Source: Saprospiraceae bacterium
Lineage (GTDB): Bacteria > Bacteroidota > Bacteroidia > Chitinophagales > Saprospiraceae
Assembly: GCA_012031785.1 (NCBI GenBank)
Contig: JAAUTG010000012.1
Coordinates: 1-32,320 of the forward strand
Reading direction: 5' to 3'
Length of the DNA: 32,320 nt
The notes beneath the pieces were generated by a model. It saw nothing but the letters and a program-made list of their open reading frames with translations. It searched no databases and had not been told where the DNA came from. The position numbers and the translations under genes are program-made. This document shows positions 8,348 through 16,474 of the stretch, one piece after another (the first letter of the stretch is position 1; every line of letters starts with the position of its first letter).

Positions 8348-9061
8348 ATGAAATTTGGTGTAATTGTTTTTCCTGGTTCTAATTGTGATGATGATGTAGT
8401 GCATGTACTTGGCGATGTGTTGAATCAAGAAGTTGTAAAACTTTGGCATAAAGACACGGAGTTAAGCGGATTTTCTAAAGGAGATTGTATTGTAGTGCCA
8501 GGTGGGTTTTCTTACGGCGACTATTTGCGGGCTGGTGCGATTGCTCGCCTATCTCCGATTATGCCGGCTGTGGTTGATTTTGCTAATCAGGGTGGCTATG
8601 TATGGGGTATTTGTAACGGATTCCAAATCCTTTGTGAAGCTGGACTTTTGCCTGGTGTACTACTAAGAAACGCCAACCAAAAATTCATTTGTAAAAATAC
8701 TTATTTAAAAGCACAGACTAATAATTCTGCTATCACAGCTACTATAGTGAAGCAAAAGCCACTAAAAATACCAATTGCCCACGCTGAAGGTCGTTACCAT
8801 GCGCCCGAAGAAACACTAGCAGAACTAGTCACAAACGATCAAATTTTGTTTAAATACTGTGATGCTAATGGAAGAGAAGATGAGGCAGCTAATCCTAACG
8901 GTTCTACACTAAATATTGCTGGTATTTGCAATAAAACGAGGAATGTTTTTGGTATGATGCCTCATCCAGAGCGTGCCTCTGAAGAAGTGTTGAGTAACAC
9001 GGATGGCAAATTCTTGTTTGAATCACTGCTTACTACCGTAAGAATGGAAAACAATGCTTGA
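8348..9061 (+). CDS. purQ: Phosphoribosylformylglycinamidine synthase, glutaminase subunit PurQ
   Basis: A 237-residue class I glutamine amidotransferase. It releases ammonia from glutamine for PurL in the fourth step of de novo purine synthesis. The protein opens with KFGVIVFPGSNCDDD, the PurQ signature, and has the nucleophile C89 in YVWGICNGFQILCEAGLLPG and the catalytic His/Glu H206 and E208 in GMMPHPERA. GGFSYGDYLRAGAIA is also diagnostic. The length fits the small stand-alone subunit of the Bacillus type, so separate PurL and PurS should exist elsewhere. The track's GTG start at 8318 adds ten residues ahead of the conserved opening, so the ATG at 8348 is preferred. No other pur gene is nearby. 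Confidence 0.96.
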   Translation: MKFGVIVFPGSNCDDDVVHVLGDVLNQEVVKLWHKDTELSGFSKGDCIVVPGGFSYGDYLRAGAIARLSPIMPAVVDFANQGGYVWGICNGFQILCEAGLLPGVLLRNANQKFICKNTYLKAQTNNSAITATIVKQKPLKIPIAHAEGRYHAPEETLAELVTNDQILFKYCDANGREDEAANPNGSTLNIAGICNKTRNVFGMMPHPERASEEVLSNTDGKFLFESLLTTVRMENNA

Positions 9062-9078
9062 AAGCAGGAGATAAATTC

Positions 9079-9113
9079 AGGGCGACTGTTATTTCTAGTG
9101 TAACAGTCGCCCT
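9079..9113. terminator. Hairpin between convergent purQ and the barrel gene
   Basis: A perfect 13-bp stem (AGGGCGACTGTTA / TAACAGTCGCCCT) with a 9-base loop, placed 17 bp after the purQ stop and 9 bp before the stop of the opposing gene. It lacks a long T-run, but position and symmetry fit a shared bidirectional terminator. Confidence 0.7.
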
Positions 9114-9122
9114 CTGTATGGC

Positions 9123-12100
9123 TTAAAAATCAGTACCAATCGAAACAAACCATCTTGGTTCTTGCACAATGCGCGTTTCAATTCCCCAAGCGCGATCTAG
9201 TCGAATGAAATATCCAAATAATACCATCCTCACGCCATAACCATAGCCCAAGACGATAGGGTCTCTAAAATAATTAACCTTCACCGTAACGGGTCCATTG
9301 GAAAAAGTGCTGGTGTTCAGTGGACTTTCCTCTGTGAAAGGCGAAGGACCTGTCCAAGCAGTACCTACATCAAAAAAGCCAACGGCTTGAAAATTGCGGA
9401 AGAAAGAAGAAGGTTGCTTCCAAAAGTAACGAAAAATAGGTACTCTGAACTCGTTGTTAATCAAGGCAAACGAAGTACCATTGCGAATATTGAGCGGAAA
9501 TCCTCTCAAGTTACTAATATCTTGGCGATAAGAAAAGTTACCTTCTGTGGGTTGAGGTATATTTTCATTCAAGGATGGGAATATCCAGTTGTCTGTACCG
9601 CCGATTCGGAATAAAATTTGCTCTCTACCAAAAGTAGTTGCGCCAGCGACGCGCAAAGCAAAGATTGATTTTTATCCAGACGCTGATAATGCCTAAAGTC
9701 AAGCCCTAGAATAGTCATAAATCCGTCCTTGACATCCAACCCTTCATTACCCAACAAATCCAAATCAAATTGTTTTACTAATTCTGCATACAGTTTGTAG
9801 CGTGTGCCGTTTTTGATGTTCAACGCCACATCCAACGTATTATCAAAAATATACTCTACGCCCAAGCCCAAGCGTTGCTCTCTAAAAGTAGGTACATTAA
9901 GGATGACACTGTCCGTGGCAAGTGGTGTGGTCACATCCACTCGAAGCGTGGACGTGGCGCGAATGCTACGGTAGATGTCAAAGGATAGCGAACACTGAAT
10001 TGACCTACAATATTTTGTACTTCTATGCGACGACCATCAAAACCACGCGCTTGTTCGGCTGGAAAGCGAAGCATTCTCCTATAAAACGCATAACGTTTGT
10101 CTAAACGAGTCTTTTTATCATCGAATAAAAAGTAATATTCATATCCATTAAAAGAAGTCGGAACGCGCACACCAGCTTCTATTACATAGTCTTCCAACAA
10201 ATCTTTGAAATTCACTTTCGTTAAAATACCTGGTGGCGGATAACCAAAGTCTTCTGGAATACCTGAAAAGCTGTTTAACCCACCAAAGAGTTGGTCATTA
10301 TTCATTTCCGTAGTGAAATAATCTGTTCTAAACCGCAAACGATAAGGTATAATTCGCCCTGGCTTAAAATCATATATCCCTTTTGCGGAGGTAGCAGTTT
10401 TAGGAGTTAAACTAGCATCGAAAGCAGGTAGCTCAAAATCTGCAAGAGTTTCTTCTTGTACGGGTTCAGGTGTTGTTTCGATAGGCGTTTCAGCGGTAGG
10501 TTCTGTTTGAATTGCTGGTGTTTCTTGCTCTACTGCTTTAACTGGTTCTTCTCGTTTTTCGTCGAACTCGGACTGAAAATAGTAATTCGAAGGTTCTTTG
10601 TCCTTCTTTTCAGTCGGTTCTTTTTGCTGCGGAACGGTATCTTTAGGAGTTGGCTTTATTTCAATGATAGGTCTTCGGGTATTGTTCTTAGTACCCAAAA
10701 CAGTGGTTTCAATTGGCATGTCTTTATCACGCTGTGCAATAGCCGCTCGATGATAAGTGAAAAAAGGTTTTGTAATGCGCTTCTCTGTGTTTAGCGTATC
10801 CACTAGAATTTTGTAATCTCGACCTTCCTTTACTAACTGTGCTAAGGTGTTTTTGCGCGTAGCTTGGCTCTGTTCTAAAATGCTGTTTTTATAGTTAGTA
10901 ACTAGATGATTTACAGCTTTTTGCTTGATAACTGGTCTGAAATAGCTAGTGTCAAGTGTGGAAGAATCTATAATTTGATAAGTTGAATCTGCGTGAATCA
11001 CAATTTCTTCTCCACTTGAAAAAACAATCACTTGTTCAAAATGCGATACATAATCTTCTAAATAGCCTACCTGACGGTTGTAAATTCCATTTTCATCACT
11101 TAAAAAGCTGAAATAGGTACTATCTATGTATGTTGGCTGCCTTTCATTTGAATATGGAGTGTGGGTAAGGCGAATCAAGTTATTGGAGCGAGTTTCTAGA
11201 TCAAAATAAAATAAATCGTAGTTTTGGATTGGTGGCAAAGAATCCATTTTAGCAGGAGTGAGTATAGAATCAGGACGATTAGATGCCCAAATAATTCCTT
11301 TTCGATTGCCAATTTGCACAAATTTTGCATCTAGGTCGTCGTAATAATCCTTCGTAATGGCTTGAGGTTGACGAGAATTGATGAAGTATAGATAAAACAT
11401 CTGAAAACCCTCTTGACGTGGCAGTTATTACCATAGTTTGCAAATCTACATAATCCATGCTATGCACGCGCTGCAACTGGGGTGTTAAATCTTCTTTGAA
11501 TGTTTTTTTGAGGTTGATGTCGTATCGAATTAGCTTAGGCTGATCGCGTTGTTCATACAAGACAGCTAATTCAAAACTACTTGGACTCCACGCCAACATT
11601 GGATAACCATAATCTGTGGCTTGAAAAATGTTGCGGTAGCCTTCTGTAAAAATCACTTCGCGCTTGTCCGTAGCCACATGGTGCAAATATACTTTTGACT
11701 TACCTAACTCATTGACAACGTAGGCGATGTGCTGACCATTTGGACTTATTTTTACTTGAAGAATAGGGGAGTGGCGACGATTTTTAATAGTAAGTGCTTT
11801 ACCGTCTGGAGATTCTCCATTTTTAGCTCTTCAAGGTAGCGCGTCTGAAAGTAATCCTGCCATTGTGAAAGGACTTTTTCAAAACTAATCCCCAACACAA
11901 ACAAAAAACCATTCTCTAAATTGCGATTGATGCGCGTCAAATAAAGAATATCGGATAAATTTCTTGTTCCATACTTCAACCCCACGTAGTACCACAGTGA
12001 ATGACCAGCTAAGATGGGATATTCAATCGCAAAGTACTTCAAAATCTTTGAATTGTGGTTTAGCAAACACCTCGCGTAGTTGGCTATCTAAGTCTGTATT

Positions 12101-12649
12101 CCATTCTTCTCCCACATAGGCAACTAAACCCTGCTTGTACCATTCTGGTAAATCGAGTAATACTGCGTTTTGCACAATTTCCTGGAGATTAGAACCGAAG
12201 AGCATTGCGTCTATGTAAATGGCAGCAATACCCTGACGAATTTGTTGACGCAAGTGATTGTGGTCGCCATTGAAATAGACAAATAGCTTATTTTCAACAG
12301 TCTTGGTTTGCCCTACTACATTTTCAAAGGCTTCTTCTGACCCTATGTTATTTTGCTTCAAATCTGTTAAATCACTATATACAATGATTTCCAGCTTTTC
12401 ATTCATTCGATGTTCTAAAAAATTTTGTATTTCGGCAAAATCATATTCTGCCATCACTACCGCAGCTTGTCCAATGTAGCGCGCCTCGCCGTACCAGTAG
12501 GTGACAAAATTATCACTTTCATACTCCGACCATTCCTCGAAGTCTTTGTGGAATTGTACCCTGTTTTTACCAAATTGTACTTGATTAGTACCTTGAGCAA
12601 GGAGAACAGTGTGCGCCAAAAACAAAAAAAGTAAGCTACTATATTTCAT
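9123..12649 (-). CDS. Large outer-membrane protein: peptidase-MA-like, PD40 propeller, beta-barrel (five frameshifts)
   Basis: Six ORFs in a row (12023-12649, 11752-12066, 11279-11686, 9931-11400, 9569-9940, 9123-9656) are one gene of 1175 residues after five one-base corrections. Order: signal peptide (MKYSSLLFLFLAHTVLLAQ); a peptidase-MA-like domain with LPEWYKQGLVAYVGEEWNTDLDSQLRE but, where HExxH is expected, only QEIVQNAV, so probably inactive; TolB/PD40-type propeller blades (ISPNGQHIAYVV, YPMLAWSPSSFELAVLY, KGIIWASN); a Pro/Glu/Thr-rich linker (about 11000-10400); then a beta-barrel ending ...RWFVSIGTDF with a terminal Phe, as in BamA-like outer-membrane proteins. Indels: extra base at 12041-12044 (A4) and 11408-11410 (C3); missing base at 11820-11824 (T5), about 9957-9961 and about 9659. 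It probably sits in the outer membrane with a periplasmic or surface propeller. Function is unknown. Confidence 0.8.
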
Positions 12650-12758
12650 GGTGCTGGTTGATGTATTAGGTTCAGCTAAAAAAAAATCTTTTTATAGACA
12701 CGACATCTTGGAAACGCCTCGCCTAAAGTTCAAACGAAATGGTACATCTGTTTATCAG

Positions 12759-12886
12759 TGATGTTCCGCGGTTCGCTACTTGCTTTTTAAAAGGTTTCCA
12801 AATACTTGTACAGCGTGCCTACCAATTGAGGTTACTCGAAATAGTGGTAGTTTGGCATATAGCAAAAAGCGGCTTGCGCAACATCA
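12759..12886. repeat. Palindromic intergenic repeat, copy 2
   Basis: A 128-bp element whose ends are exact complements for seven bases (TGATGTT...AACATCA) and continue imperfectly inward (CCGCGGTTCGCTACTTGCTTTTT versus GCGCAAGCCGCTTTTTGC). Its reverse complement aligns with copy 5 (16230-16366), sharing the internal block GAGTAACCTCAATTG and CCTTTT(A)AAAAGC. It lies in the 406-bp gap between the BatE-like gene and the barrel gene, both on the minus strand. The rest of the gap is AT-rich without a gene. Confidence 0.75.
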
Positions 12887-13055
12887 ATTGTGATATACGA
12901 ATAAACTGCCTACTAATATAACTCCTATTTTGAAAAAAAGGTGAAAAAATTTTGCTTTTTTGTCGCTTAGCTTATCAACTACGTGGATTTTATGACCAAA
13001 AAGTTAATTAATATTAGTTTTAAATACTGATAATCAATGAGTTGAAAGAGATAAG

Positions 13056-13826
13056 CTACCTGTTAAAATAGCTAAATGACGATAATGGCTTTTTTTCAAT
13101 CCAACCTGTGGTTTCATCGGAGAGTCCTACTTTGTACCAATCTCCAATCTCATCCAGCAGTTGTAATTTGGTACCTTCATGAAGCAGTTGCAGTTCAGTG
13201 CTGGCTTCATCTGCACCTATGCGCAGTGCCGCGCTAGGTATAGTAATAATAGCTTCGTTACGCTGTGCTACCGCTGCCGTGCTACTTTGTGCCAAGAAAA
13301 AAGTGAAGATACTCAAAATTAAGCCAACGACACCCGCCACAAAACCCCACTTCTTAGCTTTGCGCGTGCCAGCCATTAACCATATTGCCCAACCTGCTCC
13401 AGCCAACCAAACTAAAGCGATTGTTAATCCACTCCATACCGCAGCAGAGAAAAGATGATAAAGGCTTTGCCACCATTGAATCAGGAAAAAGGTAGGCGCA
13501 GGAGGTAGCTCATCTTGAAGTTGGTTTTGTACTAATTCGAGATTGTGTCGCGTGTCTTTGTCGTTTGGTTTTAAGCGGAGCGCGCGCTCGTAGTACAGCA
13601 CTGCTTTTCCAATTGCTCCATCTTTGTAGTACGCATTGCCTAAGTTATAATACAACTCTGGTGCTACATAACCCTGAAGGAGTAAGGATTCATAAGTAGC
13701 TATTGCTTCTTTGTAGTTCTTATTGACAAATGCTTGATTAGCAGTTTCAAATTTAGTGTTGACATCTTGCCCAAAGAGTAAGAAAGTCCAGGTTACCAGT
13801 AAAGATAATATCCAAAAACGGTACAT
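13056..13826 (-). CDS. batE: BatE-like TPR/SH3 membrane protein
   Basis: A 256-residue protein from the ATG at 13826; the track's longer start adds 27 residues before a clean signal peptide (MYRFWILSLLVTWTFLLFGQ). Two tetratricopeptide repeats follow (NQAFVNKNYKEAIATYESLL; YYNLGNAYYKDGAIGKAVLYYERALRLKPND), then two membrane spans (about SAAVWSGLTIALVWLAGAGWAIWLM and WGFVAGVVGLILSIFTFFLA), and a C-terminal bacterial SH3 domain (SAALRIGADEAS...LLHEGTKLQLLDEIGDWYKVGL...GWIEKKPL). This order is that of BatE of the Bacteroidota aerotolerance (Bat) locus, where it works with MoxR and the VWA proteins BatA/BatB. None of those partners is adjacent here, so the bat label rests on architecture alone. 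Confidence 0.8.
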   Translation of the reverse strand: MYRFWILSLLVTWTFLLFGQDVNTKFETANQAFVNKNYKEAIATYESLLLQGYVAPELYYNLGNAYYKDGAIGKAVLYYERALRLKPNDKDTRHNLELVQNQLQDELPPAPTFFLIQWWQSLYHLFSAAVWSGLTIALVWLAGAGWAIWLMAGTRKAKKWGFVAGVVGLILSIFTFFLAQSSTAAVAQRNEAIITIPSAALRIGADEASTELQLLHEGTKLQLLDEIGDWYKVGLSDETTGWIEKKPLSSFSYFNR

Positions 13827-14282
13827 ACAGCGTTGGGAAATTTTTGTGTTATCTGACAATTTTTGTCTGAAGAATAATTTAGTGATTAATGTTATGCAAT
13901 GGGTCATTTGTTGGGATGATTAAGAACTTGTACTAGGCGATTGAATTATTCTCTAAGTAGTTCATGCTAAAACATTTAGAGGGTTCAAAGAGAAAATCCT
14001 TTCAAGTAATCAAATAACCAACAAGAGCAAATAGTTCACAATTGCACTGCAAAATACACATTGAGTAAAAACAAAGCAGCACAAAATAATCTGTTTTGTG
14101 GAAGATTACTGAAACGTTAACATTTTTTGTTGGAATTTTTGATAATCGTAACGCTAAAATAGATAAATCATCGAACTTCTTTCCCTTATTTTGTGTCTAA
14201 ATAGTAGAAATTGTGTAATCAGCTACGCAGTTCATGTAATTAATACTATCAAGGTCAATAAATAAAGAGAAAAATAATTGTG
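13827..14282. other. Intergenic gap with a possible degenerate repeat copy
   Basis: A 456-bp gap between divergent genes. Around 13995-14050 the reverse strand reads CAATTGTGAACTATTTGCTCTTGTTGGTTATTTGATTACTTG, which shares TGGTTATTTGRTTACTTG with copy 1 and TATTTGCTCTT with copy 6 of the palindromic repeat. No second arm was made out. Promoters for the flanking genes must lie here, but no full TAnnTTTG box stands out. Confidence 0.35.
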
Positions 14283-14930
14283 ATGAGACAATTCCAAATA
14301 ATATTCTTTTTGCTAAGCATTGCAGTGCTAAGTTTTGGGCAAGCTAGGCAAGCAGGGGCAGATACTTTGTTGGTACAGTTTTCAGGATTGGTACTGGATG
14401 GGACGGACGAAAATTTAGTACCTGTACCATTTACTAATATTTTGGTGATAAATAAACAAAGAGGAACGTATTCCGATTTTAATGGCTTTTTTTCTATTGT
14501 AGTTGAAAAGGGAGACATTATTGAATTTTCGGCAGTTGGATATAAAACAGTACAATACTTGATTCCAAAAGATTTGACAGACAATCGCTATTCTATTGTG
14601 CAATTGATGACTCAAGATACAATTAATTTACCTGAAACAGTAGTATTCCCATGGCCCAGCCGCGATCATTTTAGATTAGAATTTCTTGCTATGGATGTCA
14701 CACCAGAATTGCAGGATTATGCTGCGCGCAATTTGGCGGAAGAAGTGCTTAGTCAGGCTAGAGAAAACCTGCCTTATGACGGTCGAGAAAATGCAAGTTA
14801 TTACTTGCGTCAGCAGGCAGGACAAAACTATTACATTGGTCAACGACCTCCTATGAATATATTTAACCCAATTGCTTGGAAACAATTTTTTGACGCATGG
14901 AAGCGAGGTGACTTTAAAGAAAAGAAGTAA
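14283..14930 (+). CDS. Secreted CarboxypepD_reg-like (DUF4480-type) protein
   Basis: A 215-residue exported protein from the ATG at 14283 (the track's GTG is the codon just before). After a signal peptide (MRQFQIIFFLLSIAVLSFGQ), residues about 30-105 form a carboxypeptidase-regulatory-like beta-sandwich: VQFSGLVLDGTDENLVPVPFTNILVINKQRGTYSDFNGFFSIVVEKGDIIEFSAVGYKT. This is the fold found before TonB-dependent receptor plugs, but no plug or barrel follows. The rest (LPETVVFPWPSRDHFRLEFLAMDV...NPIAWKQFFDAWKRGDFKEKK) resembles the tail of Bacteroidota-specific stand-alone members. Its role is unknown; cell-envelope localisation is inferred from the signal peptide. The palindromic repeat copy 4 begins directly at its stop codon. 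Confidence 0.8.
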   Translation: MRQFQIIFFLLSIAVLSFGQARQAGADTLLVQFSGLVLDGTDENLVPVPFTNILVINKQRGTYSDFNGFFSIVVEKGDIIEFSAVGYKTVQYLIPKDLTDNRYSIVQLMTQDTINLPETVVFPWPSRDHFRLEFLAMDVTPELQDYAARNLAEEVLSQARENLPYDGRENASYYLRQQAGQNYYIGQRPPMNIFNPIAWKQFFDAWKRGDFKEKK

Positions 14931-15060
14931 CTAACGTTGTGCAATTTGCAGTTTCCCCATTCGTTTGCCCCGATACAACTATGCTGGAGAATCTCGGTTC
15001 AAATGCTTTCCATACAGGGTAAAAGAAAACCTTTTTGAAAAGCAAATAGTGAATAGCGTC
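14931..15060. repeat. Palindromic intergenic repeat, copy 4 (right end worn)
   Basis: Starts at the base after a stop codon with CTAACGTTGTGCAATTTGCAG, matching the family end. It shares GCTTTCCAT and AGCAAATAG-GAAT with copy 7. The final GCAAATTGCGTAAC block seen at the right end of copies 5 and 7 is missing, so the palindrome is incomplete. It lies between convergent genes. Confidence 0.55.
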
Positions 15061-15083
15061 GTATCAGGAAGTAATAGTACGTG

Positions 15084-15124
15084 GTAAAAGTGATAGCGCT
15101 TGTGTAGCACACTATCACTTTTAC
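15084..15124. terminator. Hairpin between convergent genes
   Basis: Arms GTAAAAGTGATAG and CTATCACTTTTAC pair over 13 bp around a loop that can extend the stem further (CGCT/AGCA). It is 7 bp from the stop of the TlpA-like gene on the minus strand and also follows the plus-strand gene, so it can serve both. Confidence 0.65.
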
Positions 15125-15131
15125 AAAAATT

Positions 15132-15698
15132 TTATTGGGCGTTTAAAATCAAAACCTCATCAAATATTTTATCTTCGTCACCCATTGTATATTTTCGTTT
15201 GTGATACACGATGTTTCCTTCTTTATCTAACACAAAAGTTTGAGGCGCACCATTGAGTTCGCCTGGCATAATCTCTGGAAACACTCGTTCATAGTCCAAG
15301 TATGCTTCAAATGCCCAGTTGCTTTTCTTAACACGCTCAAAGAATCGCGCTTCATAGCCTGGCAAATCAATAGAAATAGCGTAAAAATTAAAATCCCCCT
15401 GCTTTTTCCAGTCTGCATACTTCTTTTGAATCGCAGCTATTTCGTAACCACAAGGTACACAGGTTGTTAACCAAAAAAGTAAGATAGTAGGTTTTCCATT
15501 TTTTTTGAGAACAGAAGCAGATTCAACCACTTGCCCGTCTGCATTTTTCAATTGTACAGAATAAGGATAAACCTTGTTGTAAGTAGTAACAGGAATTTCG
15601 TAAGTTACTCCATTGACAGTAACTTTCTTAATACCAGACGTTTGTGCTGATAAATTATATACTGCTAGGGTAGCAAGCAAAAGTAGAAAAATACGCAT
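15132..15698 (-). CDS. TlpA/ResA-like thioredoxin-fold protein
   Basis: A 188-residue exported thioredoxin-fold protein. The signal peptide is MRIFLLLLATLAVYNLSAQ. The domain of about residues 45-185 has the redox motif C80-V-P-C83 in ILLFWLTTCVPCGYEIAAIQKKYADW and the cis-Pro segment NGAPQTFVLDKEGNIVYHKR, as in AhpC/TSA-Redoxin and TlpA-type periplasmic reductases. It probably exchanges thiol and disulfide bonds in periplasmic partners; the partner is not shown by context. It is divergently paired with the PepSY-like gene across a shared palindromic promoter region (15795-15813). Confidence 0.88.
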   Translation of the reverse strand: MRIFLLLLATLAVYNLSAQTSGIKKVTVNGVTYEIPVTTYNKVYPYSVQLKNADGQVVESASVLKKNGKPTILLFWLTTCVPCGYEIAAIQKKYADWKKQGDFNFYAISIDLPGYEARFFERVKKSNWAFEAYLDYERVFPEIMPGELNGAPQTFVLDKEGNIVYHKRKYTMGDEDKIFDEVLILNAQ

Positions 15699-15794
15699 AT
15701 TAATGTAGTGTTTAATTCATGTTAATCAAAAGACACACTAGTTTAAGTTTTTATTAATTCTCTGTCGGCGTTCAAAGGTCGTACTGTATTATCA

Positions 15795-15813
15795 CAAAGA
15801 TAAGTTATCTTTG
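15795..15813. promoter_or_regulatory. Back-to-back divergent -7 boxes in a palindrome
   Basis: CAAAGATAAGTTATCTTTG reads TATCTTTG on both strands, each a full TAnnTTTG match, separated by only 3 bp. The plus-strand box lies 30 bp before the PepSY-like ATG at 15844, and the minus-strand box 96 bp before the TlpA-like start. The track's TTG start at 15811 falls inside the box, which is why 15844 is chosen. Alternatively the palindrome is a repressor operator. Confidence 0.6.
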
Positions 15814-15843
15814 GTCATCGTACATCATAAAATTTTTCAAATT

Positions 15844-16209
15844 ATGGCAATGACAATTCATCCAGATTCAGTACCACAGGAAGTTAAAAATGCTTTTTAC
15901 GAGAAATTTCCAGAAGTTCAAAACCCAACTTGGGAGTACGAAGGACAATTTGAGGCAGAATTTCAAACAGCAGATGGCAAAGAAGTGGAAGTCAATTTCT
16001 ACCAAGATGGACGCATCACACAGGTAGAGTACGAAATTAGCAAAGAAGAACTGCCAGAAGCAGTAAAAGCCGCAGTCAAGCGACTCTATCCACATTGCGA
16101 AATAGAAGAAGTTGAGCGTGTAGAAAAAGCGGATGGCTCTATTTTTTACGAAGTAGATTTGGCTTTTGAGGTACACTTTACACCAGAAGGTCGTGTATGC
16201 TGCTACTAG
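15844..16209 (+). CDS. PepSY-like (DUF2874-type) small protein
   Basis: A 121-residue acidic protein made of two similar halves: PQEVKNAFYEKFPEVQNPTWEYEG-QFEAEF...GKEVEVNFYQDGRITQVEYEI, then LPEAVKAAVKRLYPHCEIEEVERVEKADGSIFYEVDL...EVHFTPEGRV. Each half is a helix followed by a beta-meander, the layout of the putative PepSY-like DUF2874 family common in Bacteroidota. Relatives are usually exported. Here no signal peptide is visible from either ATG (15844 or 15850), so it looks cytoplasmic, which is unusual. It ends CCY. Function is unknown. Confidence 0.75.
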   Translation: MAMTIHPDSVPQEVKNAFYEKFPEVQNPTWEYEGQFEAEFQTADGKEVEVNFYQDGRITQVEYEISKEELPEAVKAAVKRLYPHCEIEEVERVEKADGSIFYEVDLAFEVHFTPEGRVCCY

Positions 16210-16229
16210 GGAAAGATTTGTAACTGGCT

Positions 16230-16366
16230 AACATTACGCAATTTGCTTTTACTGTTCGCCGTTTGCCAAATAAAATTATTTTGAGTAACCTCAATTGATT
16301 AGATTTCATAGAAACATAAGAAAGCCTTTTTAAAAGCGAATGGACGAAAGCAAATTGCGTAACATA
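16230..16366. repeat. Palindromic intergenic repeat, copy 5 (best inverted ends)
   Basis: Ends ACATTACGCAATTTGCTTTT and, as reverse complement, ATGTTACGCAATTTGCTTTCG share an uninterrupted TTACGCAATTTGCTTT. Length is about 137 bp, between convergent genes and 20 bp after the PepSY-like stop. It aligns with the reverse complement of copy 2. Confidence 0.8.
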
Positions 16367-16394
16367 AGTTGTGTGAAAGTAGTACAGCGTTTGG

Positions 16395-16430
16395 AAGGTA
16401 ATTTCCTTTTAAATCAAGCCTGATTACCTT
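16395..16430. terminator. Possible hairpin before the SWIM gene stop
   Basis: AAGGTAAT...ATTACCTT is an 8-bp stem with a further CTT/AAG pairing inside and a T-rich loop. It lies between convergent genes, 45 bp beyond the SWIM stop. There is no T-run, so confidence is low. Confidence 0.4.
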
Positions 16431-16474
16431 GAACTAGCTTGGTGTAGCTAAGAACCAATAGCCAACTGTATCAA

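Noticed and set aside
9123-12649. Six separate genes in this region
   Set aside because: Each join is repaired by one base and the pieces run in one domain order, so they are one frameshifted gene.
12739-12921. 60-codon ORF MVHLFISDVPRFATC...
   Set aside because: It is the translation of palindromic repeat copy 2 and has no other support.
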